Assembly: GCA_012932295.1 (NCBI GenBank)
Contig: JAAONU010000123.1
Location: 1,612,001 to 1,676,000 of the forward strand
Length of the DNA: 64,000 nucleotides
Origin: Cyclina sinensis
Lineage: Eukaryota; Mollusca; Bivalvia; Venerida; Veneridae
Direction of reading: 5' to 3'
The notes under the pieces are model-generated. The model made no database searches. It saw only the letters and a list, made by a program, of their open reading frames with translations, and had not been told where the DNA came from. Made by a program: the position numbers and the translations under genes. Positions 1-12,300 of the stretch are shown in pieces. Numbering within the stretch: the first letter of the stretch is position 1; every line of letters starts with the position of its first letter.

Positions 1-3000
1 AACCTTGGAATAATCATTGCTAAAAGAAGGAAGCCATTTTCTGTTCGAACAGTATTCATAAAGCTTTTTCAGTACTGTACATAGATCATTATTCTTCATG
101 TACAAACAAGAAAGCATAAAAGGTCATCAGCGTGCCCTGAAAAAATTATCTCTTATATCTCCTTCAATATAATTTATTATCTGCTATCTTAAAATCGACA
201 ATTGGTCGATAATATAAGAATAATTTAAGAAATTATATCATGCCTCCCAAATATTTGTAAAAGTTTGCTCCAATTGCAGATACTTTAATATGCAGATTTC
301 AAAGGTTAAACAGCTGAAGGTCATCTAAAGGAAAAGTTAGAGAACATTTAATGATAATATTTCGTTTTCCTAAATGTGTGTTTTCAAGCAGAGCATACGC
401 ATAAAGATTATTTGAGACTGATACTAAAGGTATGGGTTTCATTCAACTTTAGTTCGAAGACAGGTCTCATGACCTCTCCATTAATTTCCGATCTGAGATA
501 GATATAACCAATAAATATTCGCTACCGCCCGTTTAGATTGCTAAACATACTAACAACAGAATACCGGAAGAGTTGCGTAGTACCTATTAGAGCGGTCCTG
601 TCGGTCGCCGTGTGTCTTTAACATTTTATCCTCTAATACAAAACTGTAGATATCGACGAAATTTGGCAGGGATGTTCCTTGCCTGATGCTTTATCAAAAT
701 TGTAAAAAGAAAGGAATTTTATTTCATGCTGAATTCGGGATGCTTTGAAGTAATAAATTTGAACAGCTTGTCTGAAACCTTAAGGCATAGAATATAGGAT
801 TGTCTAGGGGACTATTTCAACGATTACTAAAACTATGACACTGGCGGTCATTATTGTAGCCAGCCGGTTTCACACAGAGGTGAATTAAATAACCTTAGGT
901 CATGTAAATGGTTTCTACTAAATACCTGGAGTACCATTTGACCTACAATTTGACCTAAAGCCTTCAACCTTCATTGGAATGTTGTCCATATTGAGTAAAA
1001 ATACCCCTATTGTTTTAAGGTTTTATTCATGAAGCTTATTCAGTTCAGTTCTTAACCAGCTTCGTATAGTTGCTTTTAACGACATCCTTCTCTGTGTTTT
1101 ATATGCATACACGAGCTGACTACAACTTCTCGGAAGTGTAACTGCTTTGTTGAAAATCTGGTTTCGTGACATTGCTGCATTTCTTGCTTCTTCTGAAACT
1201 TGCCAAGTTGTGCCTTTCCTTTATTATCAGTTTTATCAAATTAGTATTATTATGGCAACAATAGAGACCAACGACTCTGAATTCAAATTTTAGGGCCACA
1301 ACCACTGTTCTACATGGAGTAAATATATCTTACCAATTCTTTTTTTGACAGAAACTTGTGGCCTGTTTTACTACATGGACAATAAGCATATTCTTAACTG
1401 CTTCTGCAATGACGGGGTATATGTCTTTGTTTCTTTTAGCCAGATAGACAGTTATAAAGATTTTTTTTCCAAAAAAAAAATAACTGTGCCAAGATCGTTT
1501 TAGCACAAGAATTTATATAGTGGGTGTAAGTGATTATTGAAGTCAGTCGGAACTGCTATTTTATTGTCATCTGCAAATCTAGCTTGTAAAATCATGATAA
1601 CAATTAATTTATGCGGACTTCGATAGATTCAGTCGTCTCCATTCATCTTTTTTGTACGGTTGCCGTACTCAAAAGATGCATCTAGCATAGGTACCTTTGG
1701 AAAGGCACACCACTCTATAATTTTGAAATGAACGTCTTTTTGTCACTTAGTTATTTCATATTTTACCACATTTTTTGGTAAAAGATCATTAATCAGCCTG
1801 CAGCAGTATTATGTAGCAACTCAAAAGTGCTGATCAGATACTGGCAGATATGGCTGAACTACTTCAAGTACATGCATATGTTTAATTATCTTAACTTGAC
1901 ATAACCTTGCTACATCGATTGTAGTATGTTTGATCATGATTCCGATTTTACATCTGTTTTATAATCTCTAGGGTACAATGCAAAGTGCCTTCCGGCCTGA
2001 CCTGTTGACTTATATGTCCAGTTATTCTTAATTATTTAGTATGATTATATAAAGGCAGGCAGTGCGTCTCAACCTGAATCACGCAATCGTAAAAATCTAT
2101 GACAATGCTTTCTGGCCGATACAAAGAGAAGTTTAGTTCAAGGTCTTTAATGTGTTATATACATACTGTTGACAAAAGATGCCATTGCATTTATATCATC
2201 GGTAGTCTCATCGTTGGAAACCTACGTTCGATCCATTCCGTTTTACTCTATTACCGTGAAAAAAAAAACAATTGTTCTCATACAATATAATAAATAATTA
2301 ATGACATATTTCCCCTGTTTCCGAAAAATTTCAATTTTGTAATCTCAGCCAATGAAATTACTAGTTACTAACACGAAGTATGGTCACGGTCATGTTTAAA
2401 ATACAAGTGGAAAAACGTCTTTTTTTAAGTAACAAACCCCTGTATGACGTCATACTTACTTTTAAAATTGAGTATTTATTTGTATTGTGGGATATCACAG
2501 GACGAACAGTTCCTTCCAATCGCTCATTAATATTCATGAAAACGAGTAATTGGCAGTCCATTGCCGCACGGTACTTAATCTAATTGTACGGAGTGTGTCC
2601 CGTGGGTAACCGACAATGTTGTACATTTTGCGCTGCCAGATATAATTTTTATATTAGTAGGCAATAACCTGTGATAAACGATTTTGTCATCATTTGACAG
2701 CTAACAATGTTAAAATAATTATCAAATTTTCATAACCCAAATGTGGATGCTGTTATATGTTATATGATTTTTTTCAGATGATCGAGTGTCTAAATATAAA
2801 CGCGACACACCACAAGTGGTAAAGTTAACAAAGTGCATTGTATCTGTCTAAACCATAGGTATAAGGAACATAACTTGAACCCTAGACAGACGTGTGAATG
2901 AAAATCAACTTATAACTAAAATAAGAAGGTACCAACTGACAATAAGAGAATGATCAATGTGACATTCCCCGATAGATTTTTGAGAATAAATTTCCAAAAT

Positions 3001-3823
3001 ACATTAAACCAAATGGACAAAGCACGGCTTACGGATATTAAAAAATAATTTGTGTTATAATTTTCTAAAGATAGAAAACAAGGTTAGTATCTGTTTCGCC
3101 TCCTTAAGGCATTGGACCCAAACTATGCCACATTACCCATAAAGCTAGAGTGTGTATGACCTTTCCAACGGGACAAGAAGTTTCACTCACCTTTCTAACG
3201 TTATCCAAAATTGTTCATCTCTACATGCCGAGTTTGTGAACCCAACTTTTATCATGCATCCTTGTCAAACAAAGATGCATAACAGGCCGATGTGTTAATA
3301 CTTTCAGTAAAAACGAGGTTACTTAAAATCTAGACCTGAACTGTTTTGAAACTGCGAGCGATTGTATACCAAACTGTCATTTCGTAAAGTGCACGTCTGC
3401 TTCTTGAGCATTTACTTCCCTCTTCAAATGCTACTGAGTATTTTGAATATGCGTACTTTAATTCTCTCTACTCATTTACACTTGATCATTTCAAATAAAA
3501 CACCACCAGTGCATTGATTTTTTCCACTCATTGCAATATGTAAGTGTATCATGGCTTGAATTATAAACGTCTTCAGTCCTACCGTCAAATCGACAGTGTA
3601 AGAAATGGACAAATGTTGATGCGTGCTTGACAAGCTCTCCATCCCATCTCTGAATGGCCAAGTCCATCTTTTTGTACTAAAATTTTAATTAAATAGTAGT
3701 TATTTAGAACAAGAATATACAGAGTATATGTCTTCGATGATTTTAATGAACTCGTTCGAGGTGAAACAAAATGTTGTTTATTTGGCATGTTCATATGCAT
3801 CTTTTAGAATGGTTCTGACAAAT

Positions 3824-3824
<1 letters not shown>
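1..3824. other. AT-rich non-coding DNA
   Basis: No open frame here exceeds about 80 codons and none resembles a known family, so I see no gene. Short A/T runs occur near 1450-1490. The stretch near 575-760 (GCGGTCCTGTCGG, then TTTGGCAGGGATGTTCC) has a more even composition and could be a fragment of a dispersed repeat, but I see no second copy in the window. Confidence 0.6.

Positions 3825-3892
<68 letters not shown>
3825..3892. repeat. Compound microsatellite (CA)n(GA)n
   Basis: A run of CA dinucleotides (about 3825-3861) passes directly into a run of GA (about 3862-3891). The histidine-threonine and arginine-glutamate stretch it creates in one frame is a by-product and not a protein. Confidence 0.95.
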
Positions 3893-3893
<1 letters not shown>

Positions 3894-4075
3894 ACCACTG
3901 TAACATGCTTAGACTCAACGGTAATAAAGACTTTTTAGCCACAGAGAGTAAGAGTATTGAACGTTTGATTTGACAAATTATTGTCTATATACAAGTAATA
4001 AATGATTCATAAAGCCGAAGGTGTGATAAAATTGTCTCGAGACAAAATAAAAAATATATTACAGTCGAAATTTCT

Positions 4076-4120
4076 TCAGAGAAACTTCCTCGACTGGAAA
4101 ATTGGTAAGAAGATGTGGCA
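4076..4120 (+). repeat. Short dispersed repeat, copy A
   Basis: The core AGAGAAACTTCCTCGACT followed by GGAAAATTGG resembles stretches at about 6986-7030 and 12789-12835. All three share AGAGAAA, CGACT(T/G)GAA and a following AAG(A/G)AGA(C/T)G. Copies are 75-85% alike by eye. Family unknown. Confidence 0.5.
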
Positions 4121-4540
4121 GTTTTATCAAACAAAATTGACAAACAAGACTTAACGCTCGGTTTCTTTTACAGTTAAGTTATTCAGCGTCGATATTCCTG
4201 GCAGAACGTGATTTAAAATTGATTAGCAAGTCACGAATTGGTGTTTCTAATCTTCTTGTTTTGATAAAATTTACATAACATTTGGCAAAACTGCATTATT
4301 CTGCTCGCATGCAGATGGTCATTTAGAAGAAGCGAGTCTGTATCTCCAAACGAAGGAATTTTTTAAATGCAATTGTCAATCCTAGTTTATCCGTTTGATA
4401 ATAAGCCTCTTAAAAATGTTAATATCTACCGCAGTGATCTTCGTTGTTCATATTGCACTGAAGTTTTGGATAATTATATCATAATGACTTTTAAAATACA
4501 CATTTTGTATTCTTTGTTAATTAACATTAATTTAATAAAC

Positions 4541-4606
4541 GTCATGTCTCGTAGAGTTCTGTTATGAAATAAAGTCATGTCTCGTAGAGTTCTGTTATGA
4601 AATAAA
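4541..4606. repeat. 33-bp perfect tandem duplication
   Basis: The unit beginning GTCATGTCTCGTAGAGTTCT and ending ATGAAATAAA occurs twice head to tail (4541-4573 and 4574-4606) with no difference that I can see, which suggests a recent slippage or duplication event. Confidence 0.9.
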
Positions 4607-6985
4607 ATGTGTGACTTATCTTTTGTGTGGGGAAGTTAAGTAGTTACACGTATTTAGTTAATTAAATGTTATCCTGTGGATTTTGACTCTTTTAAAGTGT
4701 GATTTACTTCTAACTCGCTTATAATAATTATAAGAATACGCACAATTTAAGATAAACAGTCCACTCTAACGCTGACTAATACACGTATATAAAAAGATAA
4801 AAGAGTTAACTTTATTGACTAGTATACGGGGAAAGTCAGATAATTCACTAAACCTAGTCGGTTTATACATGTGTAAAAGTGTTATTATTACTCCTGTGTC
4901 CATTTTCCATAAACATGCTCTTTTACTTGCTTGGAAATCGTTTGGCAAACGTTTGTTGAATTTGACTTGATAAACAAATACTGAAACTGTTTCAGTTTTC
5001 TTTGCTTATATGTCAGTTATTTTTTAATTCTGTGCGGGAAAACGTGAAGCTGAGTCATATATTGTTGAATTAAGACTTATGTCAGTGTAACTTAATACCT
5101 TAAACGCCCTTTTCAAAATGGTAGGAGGTGTACAATACTTTAATGAATATATAAATGAACGTGGCATAGCTATTCCGCAAGAAAACCACAAGATAGTCTT
5201 TTTTTCTTTCACTCTAAACATTTTTTTCTTGAAATTTGATTTCATAAAATGTTATTAATATATTTTTTTACTTTATCTATATATACACCTTGAAGGTTCA
5301 GGCAGCTCATGTACATGGAAATAGTAGGTCGTTTCTTAAAATGCCTCAGATATTTCCTTCAGTTCTTCAGTATGATCGCTAAATCTATGTAATACCAATG
5401 TTATGATAATATGACTTGTTTTCCAACAAAATAATTTACATATGAAAATTGGCATCGTGTTTAAAGAGTGAGTATATATCTTGTATTGCCTTTAAAAATT
5501 ACTTTTCATGGTTGTGCTTATGTTTTGTGATTCCTTGGTTAGAACACTCATGCGATTATATACAATTTAATGTAAGCGATAACGCCGCAATAGTGTCCTT
5601 GATATGTTCGTCCTTAGGCAGATGATTGAGCCCAAAGCTGTAGAGTAGCCGCTGACTTTACTACTAAGCACATTCGATTTGATAAAGGTCTACCCGGAAA
5701 AGCATATCTTCCTGTTCATAATAATAAATATGTATACTAACCTGCGAGGCAATACTGCAGCTAAAAATCATGAAAGGTGATCTTCCACCAGCTTTCAGAA
5801 GACACCCAGTGCTTAGACATTGTCTGATTAAACATCATCAATACCTATACAAAGACAGTTTTACATGAACATAAAACAAAAACAAGAAAATGGTACTAGT
5901 TAAACAAGTTAAAAAAACACTGCCAGTATTCTTAGAACTTGACCTAGCTGTAAACAGTACAAAAGAAAAGAAGTATTTTAATATCTTTCGAAATGTTTCG
6001 GCTCGAAACTATTTTTTATGAAGTACTGTAAATAAATATGTTATTATTTTAATAACAACACTACTCGATCGTTATCTGTGAATAGTTTTGTGCCCTGAGA
6101 GATATATGGATTTGTCCAGTATACAACAAGTCAGCTTGTTAGTTGTTATCAAACACTTTTGTTACTAGGCAGTATGGTTTTAGATCAACGTTACCAAATT
6201 ACTTGACTTTTTGAGCTCAGATGGTTGTTTTGTTTCCGTTCCTTGAATTACAGGGTAAAATGATGTTAAAAATAACATCGTACAAGACAGTAAGTTTATA
6301 AATATTGGACCTCTGAAGTATTATGCAGTCAATAAAAGAGTCTAACGTATATTCAGTCAATCATGAAATTTTGAAATGAAAATAAACAAACATATGCCGT
6401 TTAATAAACTGGAAACCTTAACGTATGTTTTAACATTTATTTCTTTTACATTTTAGAATACAGCTGAAAAGGTGTAATCAAGCTATTGAAAAGATATCTT
6501 TCAATGACTAAAACTGTCTTATGTTTAATTGCAATAAATTTGTTTTCATTTCGAAACTGCTGAAAATTATAAAACAAAATTACAATTGTTTCATGAATCT
6601 TTTGTACTCAATCCACGTGAACTTCATGCATACTCATTGACACGTTTACAATTCATTCCTTTTAACTGAACTTTTAACAAACAAAAAAAAAAGAAAAAAA
6701 AAGAAAATTACGTTTGAACATATGTTAAGATAGGAACGTATTTAGAAAGAATAAGAAGGTAATTTTCGTATAATAATGCAGCTTACCAAGGAATTCGAAG
6801 TATTTGAGTTTATCATCAAATTAAATGTCTACACAGACAAAATGTCTTTTAAGCAAACTAGTGTTTCTGAAGCCTGAAATGTTCTTGCCCATAGAATAAT
6901 CACTGTTTGTTCAAACCAGTTAATTCATTTACATGTCAAAAGACAAATATTGTGTTGCATTTGCAATGTCAACACCGAGTGTGCC

Positions 6986-7030
6986 AGAGAAATTCTCCGA
7001 CTTGAAAATGTCGAAGAGACGAGATGATTT
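6986..7030 (+). repeat. Short dispersed repeat, copy B
   Basis: Second copy of the repeat described at 4076-4120, here with AGAGAAATTCTCCGACTTGA and then GAAGAGACGAGATG. No ends or target duplications are visible. Confidence 0.5.
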
Positions 7031-7275
7031 CGTCAAATTAAACAAACTCGAGCACAAATTTGGAATTTTCTCTGTACACCACATCTTAAAATGCATGACA
7101 GGAAATGAATAAAAATGGTTACCAAAGCAACATCAGCTCCTTATACAAATTATGTTTCACCAAAGACAAACTACCGATGCGATGTAATCGACTTTTTGAA
7201 AAGAAGAAACATTATTAACATGCTAAAATAGACAAGAAAAGTTTTCAATATACAAGAATGAATTTAGCAAAACTA

Positions 7276-7560
7276 TGGTGGCTGATTTGTGCCATTTCGC
7301 GTTTTCGCCCCGCGACCCCGCCAAGCGAAAAGTCGAGAATTAACAAGTTAAAATGGCGGGGGCGCGGAGCGAAAACACGCTAATTAGCGGGGGCGCGGGG
7401 CGAAAAGTCGAGATTTAATTGTAAATCCGCGGGGCCGCGAAGCGAAATATTTATTGTTACAGGGCGCTAATTAGCGTGCTGTTGTCCGCGCCCCCGCCAA
7501 ATTATTCTTAAAAACCTCGACTTTTCGCTCCGCGCCCCCGCTAATTAGCGTGTTTTCGCT
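7276..7560 (+). repeat. Left terminal inverted repeat of the foldback element
   Basis: This segment pairs with 9056-9340. Shared landmarks, in order from the tip, are the TGGTGGCTGA tip, GCCAAGCGAAAAGTCGAG, AATTAACAAGTTAAAATGGC, the first CGCTAATTAGCG, CCGCGGGGCCGCGAAGCG and CGCGCCCCCGCCAAATTATT. Confidence 0.85.
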
Positions 7561-8352
7561 CCGCACCCCCGCCGTTTTTGTAGTTAAAATCTTGTGTTTT
7601 CGCCCCGCGCCCCCGCTAATTAGCGTTTTTTCGCTCCGCGTCCCCGCCGTTTTATTTCTTAAATCTCGCTCGGCGCCCCCGCGGGGCGAAGTTTTATTTC
7701 TTAAATCTTGCCCCGCGCCCCCGCTAATTAGCGTGTTTTCGCCCCGCGCCCGCGCCGTTTTATTTCTTAAATCTCGTCCCGCGACCCCGCGGCGCGAAGT
7801 TTTTTTCTTAATTTTCGTCTTCCGGTTTTTGTAGGGCATGCACAGTTTGTTTTTTAGTGAATTTACATATTTTAAATAACATCAGTTTCAATTAATAAGA
7901 TTGTCTTATTTCAAAATAATTAAATCATATAAACCTATAATCTCCTCAATTATGAGGAATTTTTAGCCAAGTGAGAACTAATTTTAACAATTGTAGCTTT
8001 AAAGATCCTTTAACACAATTTTTTTACGGTTTTAAATCATAAATATGATGCTCAAATTAAGATTTATAAATATTGTAGGTTCCAAAAAACATTATTTATA
8101 AAGATATTACCGAATTTTACATTTCATGTAAATAAAGGGAGGTAATTAGAAATTTATTTTCTATAAAGTTTAAGTCAAATTTCACAATAAAGAATGAATT
8201 CATATATTTTAATGATTACATATAATACGCACAAATATTTGCAGTACATATTTAACATATTCGTCGATGTTTGAAAATTGTTCTATTTGCATAATTATGT
8301 ACATATATATAATTTCACTTAGTATATGAATAAGTTCATGGTAATGTTTAGA

Positions 8353-9060
8353 ACAACACGCTAATTAGCGGGGGCGCGGGGCGAGATTTAAGAAATAAAA
8401 CTTCGTCCCGCGGGGTCGCGGAGCGAGTTTTAAGAAATTAAACTTCGCCCCACGGGGTCGCGGAGCGAGATTTAAGAAATAAAGCGGCGGGGGCGCGGGG
8501 CGAAAACACGCTAATTAGCGGGGACGCGGAGCGAAATTTAAGAAATAAAACTACGCCCCGCGGGGTCGCGGAGCGAGATTTAAGAAATAAAACGTCGGGG
8601 GCGCGGGGCGAAAACACGCTAATTAGCGGGGGCGCGGGGCGAGATTAAAGAAATAAAACTTCGCCCCGCGGGGTCGCGGAGCGAGATTTAAGAAATTAAA
8701 CTTCGCCCTGCGGGGTCGCGGAGCGAGATTTAAGAAATAAAACGGCGGGGGCGCGGGGCGAAAACACGCTAATTAGCGGGGGCGCGGGGCGAGATTTAAG
8801 AAATAAAACTTCGCCCCGCGGGGTCGCGGAGCGAGATTTAAGAAATTAAACTTCGCCCCGCGGGGTCGCGGAGCGAGATTTAAGAAATAAAACGGCGGGG
8901 GCGCGGGGCGAAAACACGCTAATTAGCGGGGGCGCGGAGCGACATTTAAGAAATAAAACTTCGCCCCGCGGGGTCGCGGAGCGAGTTTTAAGAAATTAAA
9001 CTTCGCCCCGCGGGGTCGCGGAGCGAGATTTAAGAAATAAAACGGCGGGGGCGCGAGGCA
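8353..9060. repeat. 150-bp higher-order tandem array inside the right arm
   Basis: The landmark AACACGCTAATTAGCG recurs at about 8353, 8503, 8611, 8761, 8911 and 9061, giving spacings of 150, 108, 150, 150 and 150 bp. Each 150-bp unit is a 66-bp part with the CGCTAATTAGCG palindrome plus two 42-bp parts beginning CTTCGCCCCGCGGGGTCGCG. The 108-bp unit is short by exactly one 42-bp part. The left arm has related sequence in inverted orientation but without the full array, which explains the difference in arm length. Confidence 0.9.
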
Positions 9061-9340
9061 AAAACACGCTAATTAGCGAGGGCGCGGAGCGAAAACTCGA
9101 GTTTTTAAAGAATAATTTGGCGGGGGCGCGAACAACAGCACGCTAATTAGCGCCCTATAACAATAAATATTTCGCTTCGCGGCCCCGCGGATTTACAATT
9201 AAATTTCGACTTTTCGCCCCGCGCCCCCGCTAATTAGCGTGTTTTCGCTCCGCGCCCCCGCCATTTTAACTTGTTAATTCTCGACTTTTCGCTTGGCGAG
9301 GTCGCGGGGCGAAAACACGAATGGCACAAATCAGCCACCA
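9056..9340 (-). repeat. Right terminal inverted repeat of the foldback element
   Basis: Reverse complement of 7276-7560 with a few substitutions and one- or two-base indels, for example CGTGTTTTCGCC where the left end has TCGCGTTTTCGCC. Confidence 0.85.
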
Positions 9341-9342
9341 TA

Positions 9343-12300
9343 CAAAACAATACATTGTTCTATTCACATATTTCATTTTACAGATTTCCTACTAAATGTT
9401 AGTGCTAATAAATTTAATCTAAATTTTGTAAACAAATTAACTCTAATTAAAAGATATATATTAGTTGAGTTGTCCGTCTAGGGGGAATTAAAAAGACATG
9501 ACTCTGCTCTGCAAAAAGATTGTTATATCACTTATTGATTACCTGGTCTTTAAAATATAAACATTTCCCTTTCAAATCGTTAACAAAATCTGATAAAATG
9601 ACACTAAAACACTTAAGCAATTTTGTATTTTATATCGTTTCTACTTGAGATATAAAATAAACAAATACGAGACATTAACGAGAAGCATATCACATTATAA
9701 CTAGTACAATCTTGAAGGGATTTTTAAATCCAAAACAAAATTCCGCGATATCTTGGGCTTATTCTCAAAGTTAAAAAAAATCGAAGTATTTGACACGTAA
9801 AAAGAGACAACTGAACTCAGTTGCATTGCTTTTCAATTGTTTTAGCAAGTCTAAAAGAATACCTCTTACGACAATAAATGTTTGACGTTTCGACATTCTA
9901 TCAGACATTTCAGCCAGTCATTACAAAAGTGCTGCTTTTAAATGACGAGCAAAGAAATAATGCCGTCCACATTTCAGTTATAAGCTCTGTTGTCTTCTTT
10001 TTAAGGGACACGACGTCACATGATTTCAGCCACGAGTTCTTGGCATTCGGTACTCTGGTTTTTCTTTTCAATTCCTTAAAGGTAACTGTATATTCTGCCT
10101 ATTTTGCTAACTCATATATAAGCCTTTAATTAGGTCAAGTTTGTATTTCCAAGTACCGAGAAATGTTTCACTTTCAATATTATGGGATTGCAATATTGCT
10201 GATATTGCAAAAAAATTGCTAATTTATCAACTTATCGGACTGAATAACCTGTATTACGTCAAAGCGGTTTTAATTCGGACAAGAAGACGACATAACCAGC
10301 TGCGTGTACACAAAAACTAATTTCAATAACGGTTATGTAATGCTTGTCTCAAAACATTACTAAAGCTTATATTTGTTTAATGTCTGGTGCGGTTTAGACA
10401 CTTCTGATGATTTAATGTATCTAGACTCAAACGTGGACATGACTAGAAGAATGATATTAGTTCCATTGTAAAATGTATAAGTCTTATATACATTGTATCT
10501 GGCTTATATAAGCTGTCACTTTATGATAGATATTCAGAAAAACCTTTTAAACATTTTATTGTAGTCAATTTATTTGAATATATCTTACTCAAAAGAAAAA
10601 GTACACTGTAAGGGTTATTACAAGTGTCAAAACGCCGGGCAATGGACATTACTGATTTTATAACCTGTAAGTTTGTGCTCTCATTATTATTTAATAAAAA
10701 TTCCTTACTACTAAAACTTTTGTAAAGTAGATTAAAATATATGTGTAATAGCAGTATCGAAAAAGACACTCCAGCTTAAAATCGATCACTGATCGATTAC
10801 ACCAATACTTTGTTTTCAGTGAAAACATTAAGTTTGCATAATTAGAGTGGTCCAATCAACTATTTGATTTTGCTTGCGTATGTTTGCCAAAGCAAATATT
10901 AATCTTTTGCTCATAAAACGCAGCAGGTGGGATATCACTGGTGTTAATTACAACCAATTAAAACTAATAATGATTTCCTTTCAATAATTTATTACTACGA
11001 TCGAAGCAGAAATAAGCCTAAGTACAAGCAGGTTAATTCAACAACAACTTCTTGCATGCGAATCAGTCCAGCAGTCTTACTGAAAAAAGTTTCGTTTGAA
11101 TATGTTTGAAAGTTAGGATGATCTATTTTAAGACATGAACATGAAGTAAAACCTTAAGAACTTCGTTCTGGTAGAGCATGTTATTATCGTTAAAATGGTT
11201 AGTTTGTGAGCGCTGATAATATTGCTTTGAGTTTATGCATTCTTTGCTATTTATAATGAAAGTTTATATTCCAACAAATCACTTCATTAAGGCGACATAT
11301 GTAATAACCTAAGTTTTTGTTAAGTGTATTTTAATCTTGTGTATAAATTACATGTCGTAGTGACTAAGTTCTATGATTCATGTTTTACACTCGAAATATA
11401 CATAATGTTGATGTATTATTGAATGTATGATAGAAGTTTTTTGTTTACCAAAAATAATAATAATAATAATAATAACGAAGCTACAAAGCAAGTCGTTTGG
11501 TAAAATAAATATTTAACATTCCAACTTTTTGAAAAATTTATTGATTTTGATGAATATTTCTATATATTTAGACCATAAAATTATATTGTTTGAATATTGA
11601 ATTTCCTCCATTCGAAATACGCGAAACACAATGTTTTCCCCAACTATATATTAGTATAACAAGTAAACGGTTAACCATTTAAAAAACTTTTTGAGTAGTC
11701 GAAAAATAAATTTGGATTTCATTGACATCCTTTGAATTATGTAACAGTGTAATGTTGTCATGTTACAAAAATGTGCCTTAAACAAGCTTACATGATTAAA
11801 CATTGTATTATATTCTACCAATGGGCAAAACGAATGGTTGTCTGAAAGAATAAAATGAAATCATGTGTTGACGAATTATTCAAAAAAAAAGAAAAATGTT
11901 TTGGAGTAAGCCACAGAAATGATGAGACCAATTGTCCTATGCTTACGATAATCATTACCGCATTGTTACATGGAAGATTTCTTGCATTGAAAATTGACTA
12001 GAAAATAAATCTGACATAAAGTGCTGAATGTTATATAAATCATAGACATACACAAAATTTCTTAAACTCGTTGATATCTTTTATTTCATTTTTGAAAAAA
12101 GACACTGCAAATGGCGCATTTTATCACATTGCTCATGCCATTGATTGGTTAGTATTATATGTGTACGTTAATTGTATAATTTACGTTTTACATTTTGTAA
12201 AATTTAACACATTTAACCGTTGCTTAAGTAGCTTTTAGTATGAAACTTAAAATTCTTGATAAAAGATAGTTTTATGGTAGCCGTGGACATTTTCTAGCTG

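Larger units (their letters stand above)
3893..7275. other. AT-rich non-coding DNA with small repeats
   Basis: No supported gene. It contains two of three copies of a short dispersed repeat (around 4076-4120 and 6986-7030) and a 33-bp tandem duplication at 4541-4606. A purine-rich A/G run lies near 6682-6708. Confidence 0.6.
7276..9340. mobile_element. Foldback DNA transposon, 2.07 kb, CpG-rich, non-autonomous
   Basis: The two ends are inverted copies starting TGGTGGCTGATTTGTGCCAT. Each is flanked by the dinucleotide TA (7274-7275 and 9341-9342), so TA is either the duplicated target or part of the end. The outer 285 bp of each end match almost perfectly after reverse complementing (only a handful of differences), which points to a young element or to gene conversion between arms. 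The arms are GC- and CpG-rich in a genome that is otherwise about two thirds A+T. They carry 13 copies of the 12-bp palindrome CGCTAATTAGCG, five in the left arm and eight in the right. The arms are unequal: about 545 bp left and 983 bp right. The core (about 7830-8350) is AT-rich and has no gene. No transposase is present, so movement would need one supplied elsewhere. TA targets fit the Tc1/mariner superfamily, but the family is not proven. Frames open across the arms are repeat by-products. Confidence 0.85.

Noticed and set aside
1120..1305. Small ORFs of 60-80 codons in the first 7 kb
   Set aside because: Lengths fit chance in AT-rich DNA and none shows a motif, signal peptide or splice context.
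7471..7839. 122-codon and 94-codon overlapping frames on opposite strands
   Set aside because: They fall wholly inside the GC-rich modules of the foldback element, and the repeated residues reflect the DNA repeat.
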